Shown here piece after piece: positions 1 through 7,216 of a stretch of 31,264 nt of DNA. Under the pieces are notes generated by a model that saw nothing but the letters and a program-made list of their open reading frames with translations, did no database searches and had not been told where the DNA came from. Within the stretch, counting starts at the first letter, position 1, and the number at the start of each line of letters is the position of its first letter. The stretch comes from Desulfobacterales bacterium. GTDB taxonomy: Bacteria > Desulfobacterota > Desulfobacteria > Desulfobacterales > UBA5852. Location of the stretch: the NCBI GenBank assembly GCA_030066455.1, contig JASJBQ010000049.1:1-31264 (forward strand), written 5' to 3'. Both the position numbers and the translations under genes were made by a program.

Positions 1-5
1 ATGTA

Positions 6-599
6 ATGGCCAAAACGGCGCCCGGGAGCGGGCCATACGTCAAACGACAGACCCTTTCCACCTCAGTGGTGCTCGCGCTCATGGTCGGCTTTGTGGCCGG
101 ATTTATCTTCGGTGTCTATAAATCGGGCGACCCGTTGCCGGGCGGCGCCCCTGGCACGGCCAACCCCGGAGCCGGGCGGGCGGGGATGCTGGCCCAGCTC
201 GAAGAACGGGTCCGCGCCAATCCACAGGACGTGGAAGCCTGGATTCAAATCGGTCACATCAATTTCGATAATGGCCAGCACCAGGCGGCGATCGAGGCCT
301 ATGAAAAAGCGCTGGCCATCAACGCATCCAATGCGCCGGTCCTGACCGATCTGGGGATCATGTACCGCCGCAGCGGAAACCCGGAAGAAGCTATCCGGCG
401 TTTCGACCAGGCCATTGCCGTCGATCCCAAGCTCGAAAATCCGCGGTTTAACAAGGGTATCGTGCTGCTGCACGACCTCAACGATCGTGAAGGCGCCATC
501 GCCGCCTGGGAAGAACTGTTGCAGGTCAATCCTCTGGCCATGGCGCCCAACGGCAAATCCGTTGACCAGATGGTGACGGAGTTCAAAGCGCAGCCCTGA
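6..599 (+). CDS. Membrane-anchored tetratricopeptide repeat protein
   Basis: A 197-residue protein with one N-terminal membrane segment (about residues 20-38, LSTSVVLALMVGFVAGFIFG), a Gly/Pro linker, and at least three TPR units from about residue 62 on (EAWIQIGHINFDNGQHQAAI, APVLTDLGIMYRRSGNPEEA, ENPRFNKGIVL). TPR units mediate protein-protein contacts. The anchor places them at the inner membrane, probably facing the periplasm, where such proteins often help assemble or mature envelope or cytochrome complexes; that role is inference. The ATG overlaps a TAA in the preceding frame (ATGTAATG at the very start), so it is probably translationally coupled to a gene lying just outside the window. 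It converges on the rubrerythrin-like gene with 14 bp between stops. The fold is clear; the specific role is unknown. Confidence 0.85.
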   Translation: MAKTAPGSGPYVKRQTLSTSVVLALMVGFVAGFIFGVYKSGDPLPGGAPGTANPGAGRAGMLAQLEERVRANPQDVEAWIQIGHINFDNGQHQAAIEAYEKALAINASNAPVLTDLGIMYRRSGNPEEAIRRFDQAIAVDPKLENPRFNKGIVLLHDLNDREGAIAAWEELLQVNPLAMAPNGKSVDQMVTEFKAQP

Positions 600-613
600 G
601 GCGCAATATCGGT

Positions 614-1093
614 TCAGCGTTTGTGGCAGGCGAGATTTTCGTCGCGGCAGGATAGCAGCTTGCGGATATGTTCTTCTTCGTCCGCGATGATCCGACCAAG
701 TTTGCGCCGATCGCTGTCGCTGGCGATCAGCTGCTGGAAAAGGCGGTAGAATTCCAGTGTGTCCTGCTCGAAATCGATCATTACCTGGAGGAGTTCGTTG
801 ACTTCGGCGATCTGATTGAAATCGACGTCTTCAAGCGAAAAACCGCGATCACCGACAATGCTCTCCAACATCAGCCGCCCCAGCTCTTCGAGCAGGATGT
901 TGTCATCCTCACCCATGAGGCGCAGGCGTTGATCTTCGAAATGGGCCGCGTGCCGGGCTTCCTCCTCCGCCATCCAGGCCAGCATTTCGGCCAGTTCGGG
1001 GTCATCCGTGCGGGCCAGCGCCTGGCGATAGACTTTCTCGCCGTTGCGTTCGATCTGGGCGGCCATATCCAGTACATCCTGGAGCGTAAACAT
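614..1093 (-). CDS. Rubrerythrin-like ferritin-fold diiron protein
   Basis: The 159-residue protein starting at MFTLQDVLDMAAQIE is a four-helix ferritin-like protein. Likely diiron ligands are visible: a Glu in the first helix (QIERNGEK), ExxH in helix two (EEEARHAAH), a Glu in helix three (DFEQDTLEFY) and a second ExxH (DEEEHIRKL). This is the rubrerythrin/YciF-like arrangement, but no C-terminal rubredoxin knuckle follows. Such proteins reduce peroxide or handle iron in anaerobes. A longer frame runs upstream to 1216, but its first 41 residues look non-coding, and the ATG at 1093 is preceded by GGAGG about 12 nt away. It is divergent from the ArsR gene. The family call is firm; the substrate is inferred. 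Confidence 0.85.
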   Translation of the reverse strand: MFTLQDVLDMAAQIERNGEKVYRQALARTDDPELAEMLAWMAEEEARHAAHFEDQRLRLMGEDDNILLEELGRLMLESIVGDRGFSLEDVDFNQIAEVNELLQVMIDFEQDTLEFYRLFQQLIASDSDRRKLGRIIADEEEHIRKLLSCRDENLACHKR

Positions 1094-1233
1094 GAGCGGC
1101 TCTTGCCTCCGAGATTCAGACGTCGGTTTTATTTCGGGCAGGTGATACAGTTCGGTCGTTTTGGTACCTGAATGCTGACGGAACACCGGCCCCAGTGTAA
1201 TCGCTTCCCGCCGCAATGAGGATCAAAGGTGGG

Positions 1234-1273
1234 TTGACAATCGGGTTTTGGTCTTTTATCGTGAATCAACGAT
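1234..1273 (+). promoter_or_regulatory. arsR-type promoter with overlapping inverted-repeat operator
   Basis: TTGACA (1234-1239), a 17-bp spacer and TATCGT (1257-1262) form a sigma-70-like promoter. The inverted repeat ATCGT-N6-ACGAT (1258-1273) covers the -10 box, where an ArsR dimer bound to its own operator would block polymerase. The repeat and spacing are read directly; autoregulation is inferred from the ArsR family norm. The start codon follows 18 bp later. Confidence 0.6.
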
Positions 1274-1291
1274 TATGGGAAACTGATTGAA

Positions 1292-1615
1292 ATGTCAAGG
1301 CCCAATGCGCCAACTGCCACAACCGATAACCAATCAGACCTTTCCGCCGAATCCGTGGCCCACCTCTGCAAGGCGCTCGGGCATCCCGCCCGCATGGCGA
1401 TCATCGATTATCTCAAGGCCAACAACGACTGCCTCTGCGGACGCATCGTCGAACAGTTGCCGCTGGCCCAGTCCACCGTCAGCCAACACCTCAAAATACT
1501 CAAGAAATCGGGACTGATCCGTGATTCCACCGAGGGACCGGCCCGGCGCTATTGTCTCAACCGACACCTGATGACCCGACTTGAACGCAGCCTGTCGGCT
1601 CTTCTGCATACCTGA
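1292..1615 (+). CDS. ArsR/SmtB-family winged-helix transcriptional regulator
   Basis: A 107-residue protein with the compact ArsR fold: dimer helix (VAHLCKALGHPARMAIIDYL), then the HTH (CGRIVEQLPLAQSTVSQHLKILKKSGLI) and the wing (RDSTEGPARRYCLN). The segment DCLCGRIVE resembles the family's ELCVCDL metal-binding helix, with two Cys one residue apart, so thiophilic metal/metalloid or redox sensing is possible. The ATG at 1292 has GGGAAA about 9 nt upstream. The gene lies directly behind a promoter whose -10 box is covered by an inverted repeat, as expected for an autorepressor. No arsenic or metal-export gene adjoins it; the downstream gene is a secreted nuclease, so its regulon cannot be read from context. 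The family assignment is secure. Confidence 0.9.
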   Translation: MSRPNAPTATTDNQSDLSAESVAHLCKALGHPARMAIIDYLKANNDCLCGRIVEQLPLAQSTVSQHLKILKKSGLIRDSTEGPARRYCLNRHLMTRLERSLSALLHT

Positions 1616-1637
1616 AACGCCATCGCGAGCGGATTGC

Positions 1638-2189
1638 ATGCGGTTTCAACCCAAGACATTTTCCTGGGGGCTTTCCCGGCGACCCGCAGCGCTTGTGCTC
1701 AGTGCGTTCGCGATTCAACTGGTTCTGCAGGCGCTAACGTCGGCGGGGCCCCACGACTGCAACCGCGTGATTCGCGTCTACGACGGGGATACGGTTCTGC
1801 TGACCTACCGGGACGAACGGCGCCTGGTGCGCCTGCTGGGGATCGACGCGCCGGAAACGTCCAAATCCAGGGGGCAGCCGGGCCAGCCCTTCAGCGCTCG
1901 CGCCCGAAGCCACCTTGCCGCCCGCATCACCGGACGCTGCGTCACGCTTGAAAGCTACGGCGACGACCGTTACGGTCGCCTCCTGGCCGTCATTCGTCTG
2001 GAAGGTGTCAACATCAATCTGGAGATGGTTCGACGCGGGCTGGCCGAGCACTACGGCGGACGCACACCCGAGGGCTTCGATCGACGGCCCTACCGACGGG
2101 CCGAGAAGGCCGCCCGGAGCAGCAGCCGGGGCATGTGGATCCAGGGTGACGCCTACCGCTCGCCAATTGATTGGAAACATCGGCGCTGA
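1638..2189 (+). CDS. Secreted staphylococcal-nuclease-like (thermonuclease) protein
   Basis: A 183-residue protein with a positively charged N-terminus and hydrophobic signal segment (about residues 14-33, RRPAALVLSAFAIQLVLQAL), followed by an OB-fold SNase domain. The catalytic pattern of the family is present: YDGDTVLL (calcium-binding Asp), RLLGIDAPE (Arg and Glu) and YGRLLAVI (second catalytic Arg). The C-terminal FDRRPYRRAEKAARSSSRGMW segment matches the helix that closes the family. It probably degrades DNA/RNA in the periplasm or outside the cell. A longer frame reaches 1581 inside arsR; the ATG at 1638 is preferred because it begins the signal peptide. It may be co-transcribed with arsR, 22 bp upstream. 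Confidence 0.88.
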   Translation: MRFQPKTFSWGLSRRPAALVLSAFAIQLVLQALTSAGPHDCNRVIRVYDGDTVLLTYRDERRLVRLLGIDAPETSKSRGQPGQPFSARARSHLAARITGRCVTLESYGDDRYGRLLAVIRLEGVNINLEMVRRGLAEHYGGRTPEGFDRRPYRRAEKAARSSSRGMWIQGDAYRSPIDWKHRR

Positions 2190-2205
2190 GGCACCGACAC
2201 GGTTT

Positions 2206-2400
2206 TCAGGTCAGGTGACCGCCCGCCTGGAAATCAACGACGCTCGCTGTCAGAATGCGGATGGCGCCGCGCTCGCGGGCGAAAGCCAGCTGCCCGGTTT
2301 CCAGAAGGCTGTAGACCATCTTGCGGCCGATGCCGAGGTAGCGGGCGGTTTCGGGCACCGACATGAATTCCGGGCCGTCGTAATGGTCGCGTTTTGACAT
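2206..2400 (-). CDS. Excisionase/MerR-like helix-turn-helix DNA-binding protein
   Basis: A 64-residue protein that is essentially one helix_turn_helix_17 (excisionase-family) domain: FMSVPETARYLGIGRKMVYSLLETGQLAFARERGAIRILTASVVDF. The layout helix - turn - recognition helix - short wing is complete. Such stand-alone domains act as recombination directionality factors or as small regulators. There is no integrase, phage gene or att-like repeat nearby, so a chromosomal regulatory role is more likely than excision. The start is well supported by AAGGAGA about 7 nt before the ATG. It converges on the nuclease gene. The DNA target is unknown. Confidence 0.8.
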   Translation of the reverse strand: MSKRDHYDGPEFMSVPETARYLGIGRKMVYSLLETGQLAFARERGAIRILTASVVDFQAGGHLT

Positions 2401-2459
2401 CGCATTTCTCCTTGCGCCTTACCGGCGGCATGCGCCATGCACGCATGTCAACATGAAAC

Positions 2460-2478
2460 CGCCCCGATCTTCGGGGCG
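2460..2478 (-). terminator. Short GC-rich hairpin, possible terminator
   Basis: A perfect 8-bp inverted repeat CGCCCCGA-TCT-TCGGGGCG lies downstream of the YcgN-like gene. Read on the minus strand it is followed by GGTTTCATGTT, which has only a weak T-run, so it could be a poor Rho-independent terminator or an mRNA-stabilising hairpin. Confidence 0.4.
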
Positions 2479-2552
2479 CTTCCCGCCGTCCGGGGATTGA
2501 ATGTTTTAAACCCGGGAATCATAAGCCCCATTCCACAAGATGCAAGTCAGCG

Positions 2553-3020
2553 TTATGGGCGTTGTGATCCAGGCCGTCGCCACCGACGCCAGATCCCCCA
2601 GTCGACGATATAGGCAACCAGGTCCGTCGTCTCCGGCATGGCCGGCTGCAGCCGCCGGTTGCGGACCGAGATGCCTTCGCGGTGCACGGCCTCGGTATCC
2701 CCGCAGACGAGCGGGTGCCATGCGGGCAGGGTGCGCCCTTCCGCCAGGCGCCGATAGGCGCAGGTGTGCGGCAGCCAGCGGCATCTCGGAACCCGTGCAG
2801 CGGTCAGCTGCTGGCAGGTCGGTACGACCAGCGTCCGTCGATGGTAGTCGCGGCATGTGCCCTGGTGGATATCGAGCAATCGGCAGGGTACCGCCGTGTA
2901 GAATACTTTTCCGGTTCGGTGATCGGTCAGCTTTTCGAGGCAGCAGAGGCCGCAGCGATCGCAGAGCGCTTCCCACTGCGCGGATGTGAACGCGCCCAGA
3001 TTGCCTTGCTCCCAGAACAT
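2553..3020 (-). CDS. ycgN: YcgN/UPF0260-family cysteine-cluster protein
   Basis: A 155-residue protein with the diagnostic layout of the UPF0260 (YcgN) family: WEALCDRCGLCCLEKL near residues 16-31, then VPCRLLDIHQGTCRDYHRR, CRWLPHTCAYRRLAEGRTLPAWHPLVCGD and the GISVRN motif. The CxxCGxCC cluster resembles the CxxCxxxCC metal/Fe-S binding pattern of the wider zinc/iron-chelating YkgJ group, but the biochemical role of YcgN is not established. It begins 10 bp after the stop of the LUD-domain gene on the same strand, so the two are likely one operon. No strong Shine-Dalgarno precedes the ATG, which suggests translational coupling to the upstream gene. The family match is strong. Confidence 0.88.
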   Translation of the reverse strand: MFWEQGNLGAFTSAQWEALCDRCGLCCLEKLTDHRTGKVFYTAVPCRLLDIHQGTCRDYHRRTLVVPTCQQLTAARVPRCRWLPHTCAYRRLAEGRTLPAWHPLVCGDTEAVHREGISVRNRRLQPAMPETTDLVAYIVDWGIWRRWRRPGSQRP

Positions 3021-3030
3021 GGCGCCGCTT

Positions 3031-3675
3031 TTAAAACCCCAGGGAATGGGGCACCAAAACGACGGAGATATCCGTCAGCATGGGGGGCCGGTGCAGGATC
3101 GTCGTGATGCGGCAGATACGCTGGGGGGCGTTGCAGTCGGCGCAGCGCCCGCTTTCGGCGCAGGGGGTTTCCATGCCCAGGCTTTTGGCCCGCATGGGTG
3201 CCGCCACCGCGCGCACGCGCCGCAGTGCCGCCGGCAGATCCGCAGCAATCTTGTTGGCGCCGACCACAACGACAACCTTGCGCGGTCCAAAGGCCATGGC
3301 CGCAACCCGGTTGCCGATGCCGTCCACATTCACGACCTCCCCTTCTTCCGAAACGGCGTTGGCACTGCACAGAAAACAGTCGCCGCGCCCCTGGGCAAGC
3401 CGCATGGCCTGAACCTCCTCGGGACTCAGTTCGGGCTGCCAGTGGTCGTAGATGGTTTTGCCCATGATCCGTAGCTCGTCGACGATCCCGATGGCCCGCA
3501 CGGTGTCGGACCCGCCGATACCGAAGGATTCGTGCTCGGAAATCATGGAGAGCACCAAGCTGCAGGCGGCCTGGGGCGTCGGGGACAAGTGGGCGTCAAA
3601 CCCGTTGCGCTTCAGATTTTTGAGGCAGCGCTCGGTGCGTTTGCGCTCCAGCCAGCGGTGATAGCGATCATCCAA
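3031..3675 (-). CDS. LUD-domain protein (LutC/DUF162-like)
   Basis: A 214-residue LUD-domain protein. Typical family segments are visible: GIGGSDTVRAIGIVDEL (loop after the first strand), ANAVSEEGEVVNVDGIGNRVAAMAFGPRKVVVVVGANKI, and the C-terminal CAESGRCADCNAPQRICRIT cluster found in the stand-alone LUD group. The LUD family includes the L-lactate-utilisation proteins LutB/LutC, but single LUD proteins with this Cys-rich tail are uncharacterised. Translation starts at a TTG: no in-frame ATG fits, and AGGAGG sits 9 nt before the TTG. It is the first gene of a probable two-gene operon with the YcgN-like protein. Confidence 0.85.
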   Translation of the reverse strand: MDDRYHRWLERKRTERCLKNLKRNGFDAHLSPTPQAACSLVLSMISEHESFGIGGSDTVRAIGIVDELRIMGKTIYDHWQPELSPEEVQAMRLAQGRGDCFLCSANAVSEEGEVVNVDGIGNRVAAMAFGPRKVVVVVGANKIAADLPAALRRVRAVAAPMRAKSLGMETPCAESGRCADCNAPQRICRITTILHRPPMLTDISVVLVPHSLGF

Positions 3676-3863
3676 TGTGGAAGTCCTCCTGGAAGACGTT
3701 TTTGCTGCCCTGCCTTATGGGGCCATCGTCCTAAAGTCAAGCGGATTCGCCGCCAAACCGGTGCGAACGATTGACAGCCCTCAGGCTTTGGTTCATACTG
3801 CCTGCGCCGCTTCGGGGCGGTCGCCCCGCCCCTGCACGCAGCCATTTCTCAAGGAGGTCAACC

Positions 3864-4055
3864 GTGAAAAACGGCCGATGCCCCCCGTGCGACGCTTTCC
3901 AGACAGTTGCCGGCGTTGATGTCTTCCCCAAGCGCGGGCCATTCACCGGCAATCCCACTCCCATCAGCCTGACGGCCCTGGCACCGCGGGACAATGATGT
4001 CTGCGGCCGCGGCAACGGCTTCCACCTCCGCCGAAAAATGAACCATCGAAACTAA
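3864..4055 (+). CDS. Small, possibly degenerate zinc-ribbon protein
   Basis: A 63-residue frame begins with GTG behind an excellent Shine-Dalgarno (AAGGAGGT, 3851-3858). It reads MKNGRCPPCDAF..., then GVDVFPKRGPF and PISLTALAPRDNDVCGRGNGF. This pattern recalls short MKNGxCPKC zinc-ribbon proteins, whose second knuckle is normally VCxxCGY. Here the first CxxC is intact, but the second pair is reduced to a single Cys (VCGRGNGF) and the usual tail is missing. It may therefore be a decaying gene or a variant that no longer binds zinc in the usual way. Twelve bp separate it from the UbiB-family gene, which it may lead in an operon. Translation is likely from the SD; function is unknown. Confidence 0.5.
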   Translation: MKNGRCPPCDAFQTVAGVDVFPKRGPFTGNPTPISLTALAPRDNDVCGRGNGFHLRRKMNHRN

Positions 4056-4067
4056 AAGGATCCTGTC

Positions 4068-5786
4068 ATGAAACGAAATCGGGGCGGCCTTTTCGGCGGC
4101 ACCAGGCGTTTTCTGGCCATCACCCGGGTGTTGGCCAAATTCGGCGTGGCGGATTTGAACGCCCGCTGGTTTTCCCGCCGGGCCGGGAATGATGCGGCCG
4201 CCCCGACTTCCGGTGGAGCGGCGACGCTGCGTATACCGTCACCGGGGCGCCTGCGCGCCGCTCTGGAGGAACTGGGGCCCAGCTTCATCAAGCTTGGGCA
4301 GCTGATGAGCACCCGGGCCGATGTCTTCCCCCCTGAATACATCGAAGCGTTCCGCAAGTTGCAGGACAGCGTGCCCCCCTTTTCGTTCCAACAGGCCAGG
4401 GAACTGGTGGAACGGGAGCTCAAACGCCCCCTGGACCAGGTCTTTGCCGATTTTGAAACCCGGCCGCTGGGGGCCGCCTCGGTGGCGCAGGTTCATCGCG
4501 CCCGCCTTTACAGCGGGGAGCATGTGGCCGTCAAAATCGTCCGTCCGGGCATCGAGCGCACCATCCAGGAAGACATCCGCCTGATGTACTATTTCGCGGC
4601 CAAGCTCGAGAAGATGTTCGAAGTCGCCCGTTTGCTGGGCGCCGTCAACCTCGTCGCCGAATTCGAACGCACGATCTTTCGCGAGCTGGACATGTATATC
4701 GAGGCCGGAAGCATCGAGAAATTTCAGGGATGCTTCGAGGGTTCCGACGAAATCCATATCCCCCGCGTCCACTGGGACTACACCACCCGTTCGATCCTCG
4801 TGATGGAGCACATCGAGGGCGTCAAAATGGACGATGTCGCCGGCATCCGCGCCTACGGCATCGAACCCAGGGAAATCGCCATGGTCGGCCTGCGCTCCTT
4901 TTCCCGGCAGTTGATGGAATTCGGCTATTTTCACGCCGACCCCCACCCCGCCAACACGATTGTTATGCCTGACGGCCGCGTCGGCCTGGTGGACTTCGGC
5001 ATCACGGGCTATATCGACGACGAGATGATGCGCCAGATCGCCCACCTTTTCCTGGGCTATGCCGAGCACGATTACGACATGGTCATGGAGGCCCTTGAAA
5101 ATGCCGGCCTGGTGAATGCCCGCCACATCGATCTGCAAGCCTTCCGGCGCGATCTGAAGGACATCAGCGAACCGTTCTACGGCCGGGCCCTGCAGACCAT
5201 CGCCGTCCGGGAAGTCTATGACCAGGTCATCGGCCTGGTGCTCAAGCACCACATCCGCATGCCCCGCAACCTCCTGCTGCTGTTGAAGACTTTCGTCCAG
5301 GCCGAGGCGTTGGGCAAAATCCTCAACAGCGATGCCAACATTCTCGAAGTCACCCGCCCCTACGCCGAGAAACTCGTGCAGAAAGGCTACGACACGCGCA
5401 AGATCCTGAAAAACATCGGACGTGAAACCCGCAACATGGGCCAGTACATGCGGCGCGTGCCGCAATACCTCAACGACATCCTGCGCCAGGCCGCAAGGGG
5501 CGATTATCAGCTTGAGTTCCGCCACCAGGGTTTCGAAAAATTCGACAAGAAAATCGAACGCGGCATCAACCGGCTGACAGTCGGTGCCATTATCTCGGCT
5601 TCGACCATCGCGGCCGCACTGATTCTCAACTCCCAAAAGCGCGTCATCGAGTTTCAAGTCGACCTCCTGGGGCTGGGCCCCCACCGCCTGGCGGTGACCG
5701 ATCTGCTCGGCATCGCCGGCTACAGTATTGCCACCATCCTGGGCATCTGGCTGATTTTCTCCATCTTTCGATCCGGCAAGCTCTAG
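4068..5786 (+). CDS. ubiB: UbiB/AarF (ABC1) family protein kinase-like ATPase
   Basis: A 572-residue protein, near the usual length of the family. It has the UbiB-specific KxGQ region (LGPSFIKLGQLMSTRADVFPPEY, about residues 68-90), the Ala-rich nucleotide loop (LGAASVAQVHRARL, about 135-148), the VAIK-type lysine (VAVKIVRPG), the catalytic loop DPHPANTIVMPDG and the metal-binding DFG (LVDFGITGYI, about 305-312). Two predicted membrane segments close the protein (TVGAIISASTIAAALIL and IAGYSIATILGIWLIFSIF). Family members support quinone biosynthesis or lipid handling at the inner membrane through ATPase activity rather than classical kinase activity. It follows the small zinc-ribbon frame by 12 bp. 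Intact; the exact pathway in this organism is inferred. Confidence 0.93.
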   Translation: MKRNRGGLFGGTRRFLAITRVLAKFGVADLNARWFSRRAGNDAAAPTSGGAATLRIPSPGRLRAALEELGPSFIKLGQLMSTRADVFPPEYIEAFRKLQDSVPPFSFQQARELVERELKRPLDQVFADFETRPLGAASVAQVHRARLYSGEHVAVKIVRPGIERTIQEDIRLMYYFAAKLEKMFEVARLLGAVNLVAEFERTIFRELDMYIEAGSIEKFQGCFEGSDEIHIPRVHWDYTTRSILVMEHIEGVKMDDVAGIRAYGIEPREIAMVGLRSFSRQLMEFGYFHADPHPANTIVMPDGRVGLVDFGITGYIDDEMMRQIAHLFLGYAEHDYDMVMEALENAGLVNARHIDLQAFRRDLKDISEPFYGRALQTIAVREVYDQVIGLVLKHHIRMPRNLLLLLKTFVQAEALGKILNSDANILEVTRPYAEKLVQKGYDTRKILKNIGRETRNMGQYMRRVPQYLNDILRQAARGDYQLEFRHQGFEKFDKKIERGINRLTVGAIISASTIAAALILNSQKRVIEFQVDLLGLGPHRLAVTDLLGIAGYSIATILGIWLIFSIFRSGKL

Positions 5787-5823
5787 CCGCCAGCGTTTCC
5801 GCCCCCGCAAGGCAATATCCGCA

Positions 5824-5851
5824 TTGGCACCGCGCCAAAAAGTCTTATGAT
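5824..5851 (+). promoter_or_regulatory. Candidate sigma-70 promoter for the acyl-CoA dehydrogenase
   Basis: TTGGCA (5824-5829), a 16-bp spacer and TATGAT (5846-5851) lie in a locally AT-rich stretch about 130 bp before the acyl-CoA dehydrogenase start. Both boxes match consensus at five of six positions. The match is read directly; activity is inferred. Confidence 0.45.
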
Positions 5852-5982
5852 CGTAGATTAAAATTTACCAGGCAGCCGTACGGCGTGTTAAGGGCGCTTA
5901 CACGGGTAAAAACCCCGCGGCCGACTCGCTTCCACCCACCGAGGTGCATCGGAGCACCGCCCGGAAAGGAAATTCACCCAAG

Positions 5983-7113
5983 ATGTTGACGACCGACACC
6001 GACCCGATGGTCTCGCGCATCCGCTCCCAACTCGCGGAAATCATCGGGCCCCATCTAAAAACCTGGCATCGCGACGGGGCCATCCCGCATGATGCGTTTG
6101 CCGTCCTTGCCCGCCGCGGCCTTTTGGGCCTGGCCATGGATGCCGACCGTCCGACACTGGCCCCCTGCCCGCAGCGCGCGCTGATTTTCGAAGAAACCGC
6201 CCGTCTCTCGGCGGGTGTTGCCATCGCCATCCTGGCCCACGCGGATTTGGGTTTCGCCGGTCTGCACCTTTTCGGCTCCCCAGCCCTTCTGGAAGCCCAC
6301 GGCCCCGGCGCGGTTCGCGGTGAAAGCCTCTTGTGTCTGGGCAATACCGAGGGGCATGCGGGCAGCGACGTGGCCGCCATCAGAACACGCGCCCAACCAA
6401 ACGCGGATGGGTGGCGCCTCAACGGCACCAAAGCCTATGTCACCAACGGCGCCATTGCCGACTATGCCGTCATCACGGCCCTGACGGACCCGCAGGCGGA
6501 ACGCACCCGGCGGCTGTCGATGTTCTGGATCGACCTGAACCAGCCCGGGGTCACGCGCCGCAAGCTAAAAAAGGGCGTTTGGCAACCATCCGATCTGACG
6601 CGTCTGACGTTCAAGGATGTCCACGTCCCGGCCCATCACCTCATGGGGACGCCTGGAATGGGGATGCAGCAGGTTCTGACGATCTTCACCCACAGCCGGG
6701 TGCCCATCAGCGCCCTGACCCTGGGCTCGGCGGCGGGCGCCCTGGACATGGCCATTGAGCGCCTGCGCCGCCGAAAAGTATTCGGGCGCCCGTTGGCCGA
6801 ATTCCAGGCCAAGGCTTTCGAAGCGGCCGATTACTTTGCCCGTCTGCAAGCTGCGCGTAAAATGACCGCGGCGGCCTGCATGGCCGTTGAAGCCGGGGGG
6901 GACTTTCGGCTGGAAGCCTCAATGGCCAAATATCTGGCGGTCGATATCGCCCGCCGGATCGGCACCTGGGCGGCCGATCTTTTCGGTGCGGCTTCGGTGA
7001 TGGAGGATCATCCTGTGCATCGATTCCCACTCGATGCCTGGGCCTCCTCTCTTGGCGAGGGCACGCAGGATGTTCAAAAATTGATCATCGCCCGGCAGAT
7101 CCTGAAGGCGTGA
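5983..7113 (+). CDS. Acyl-CoA dehydrogenase family flavoprotein
   Basis: A 376-residue acyl-CoA dehydrogenase: N-terminal helical domain (IRSQLAEIIGPHLKTWHRDG), middle beta domain (TEGHAGSDVAAIRTRAQPNADGWRLNGTKAYVTNG) and C-terminal helical domain (RRRKVFGRPLAEFQAKAFEAADYFARLQAAR). The catalytic-base position is retained as SLGEGTQDVQKLIIARQIL, matching the family's YEGTxxIQ. The usual TEPxAGSD is TEGHAGSD here. The enzyme would oxidise an acyl-CoA to the enoyl-CoA using FAD, passing electrons to ETF. No ETF or other beta-oxidation gene adjoins it, so the substrate is unknown. The ATG at 5983, with GGAAAGGA about 12 nt upstream, is preferred over a GTG at 5944. It converges on the phosphatase gene. 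Confidence 0.9.
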   Translation: MLTTDTDPMVSRIRSQLAEIIGPHLKTWHRDGAIPHDAFAVLARRGLLGLAMDADRPTLAPCPQRALIFEETARLSAGVAIAILAHADLGFAGLHLFGSPALLEAHGPGAVRGESLLCLGNTEGHAGSDVAAIRTRAQPNADGWRLNGTKAYVTNGAIADYAVITALTDPQAERTRRLSMFWIDLNQPGVTRRKLKKGVWQPSDLTRLTFKDVHVPAHHLMGTPGMGMQQVLTIFTHSRVPISALTLGSAAGALDMAIERLRRRKVFGRPLAEFQAKAFEAADYFARLQAARKMTAAACMAVEAGGDFRLEASMAKYLAVDIARRIGTWAADLFGAASVMEDHPVHRFPLDAWASSLGEGTQDVQKLIIARQILKA

Positions 7114-7216
7114 CGATGGTGGCCCTTGTGCTAGCGGGGGCGGCTGGCCGCGCGCGGTCGACCAGCGACTGATTCGTGGCGTTTGGTGATGGTCTGGGTA
7201 AAAAAGGCGCGATTGG

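Noticed and set aside
4239..5810. A 523-residue open frame on the minus strand
   Set aside because: It lies antisense to the well-conserved UbiB-family gene. Its Asp/His/Val/Gly-rich text is the usual mirror of a GC-rich gene, and it contains no recognisable domain.
7114..7216. GC-rich near-palindrome between the acyl-CoA dehydrogenase and phosphatase genes as a terminator
   Set aside because: GCTGG...CCAGC with a CCGCGCGCGG core could fold, but the stem is short and no T-run follows directly on either strand.
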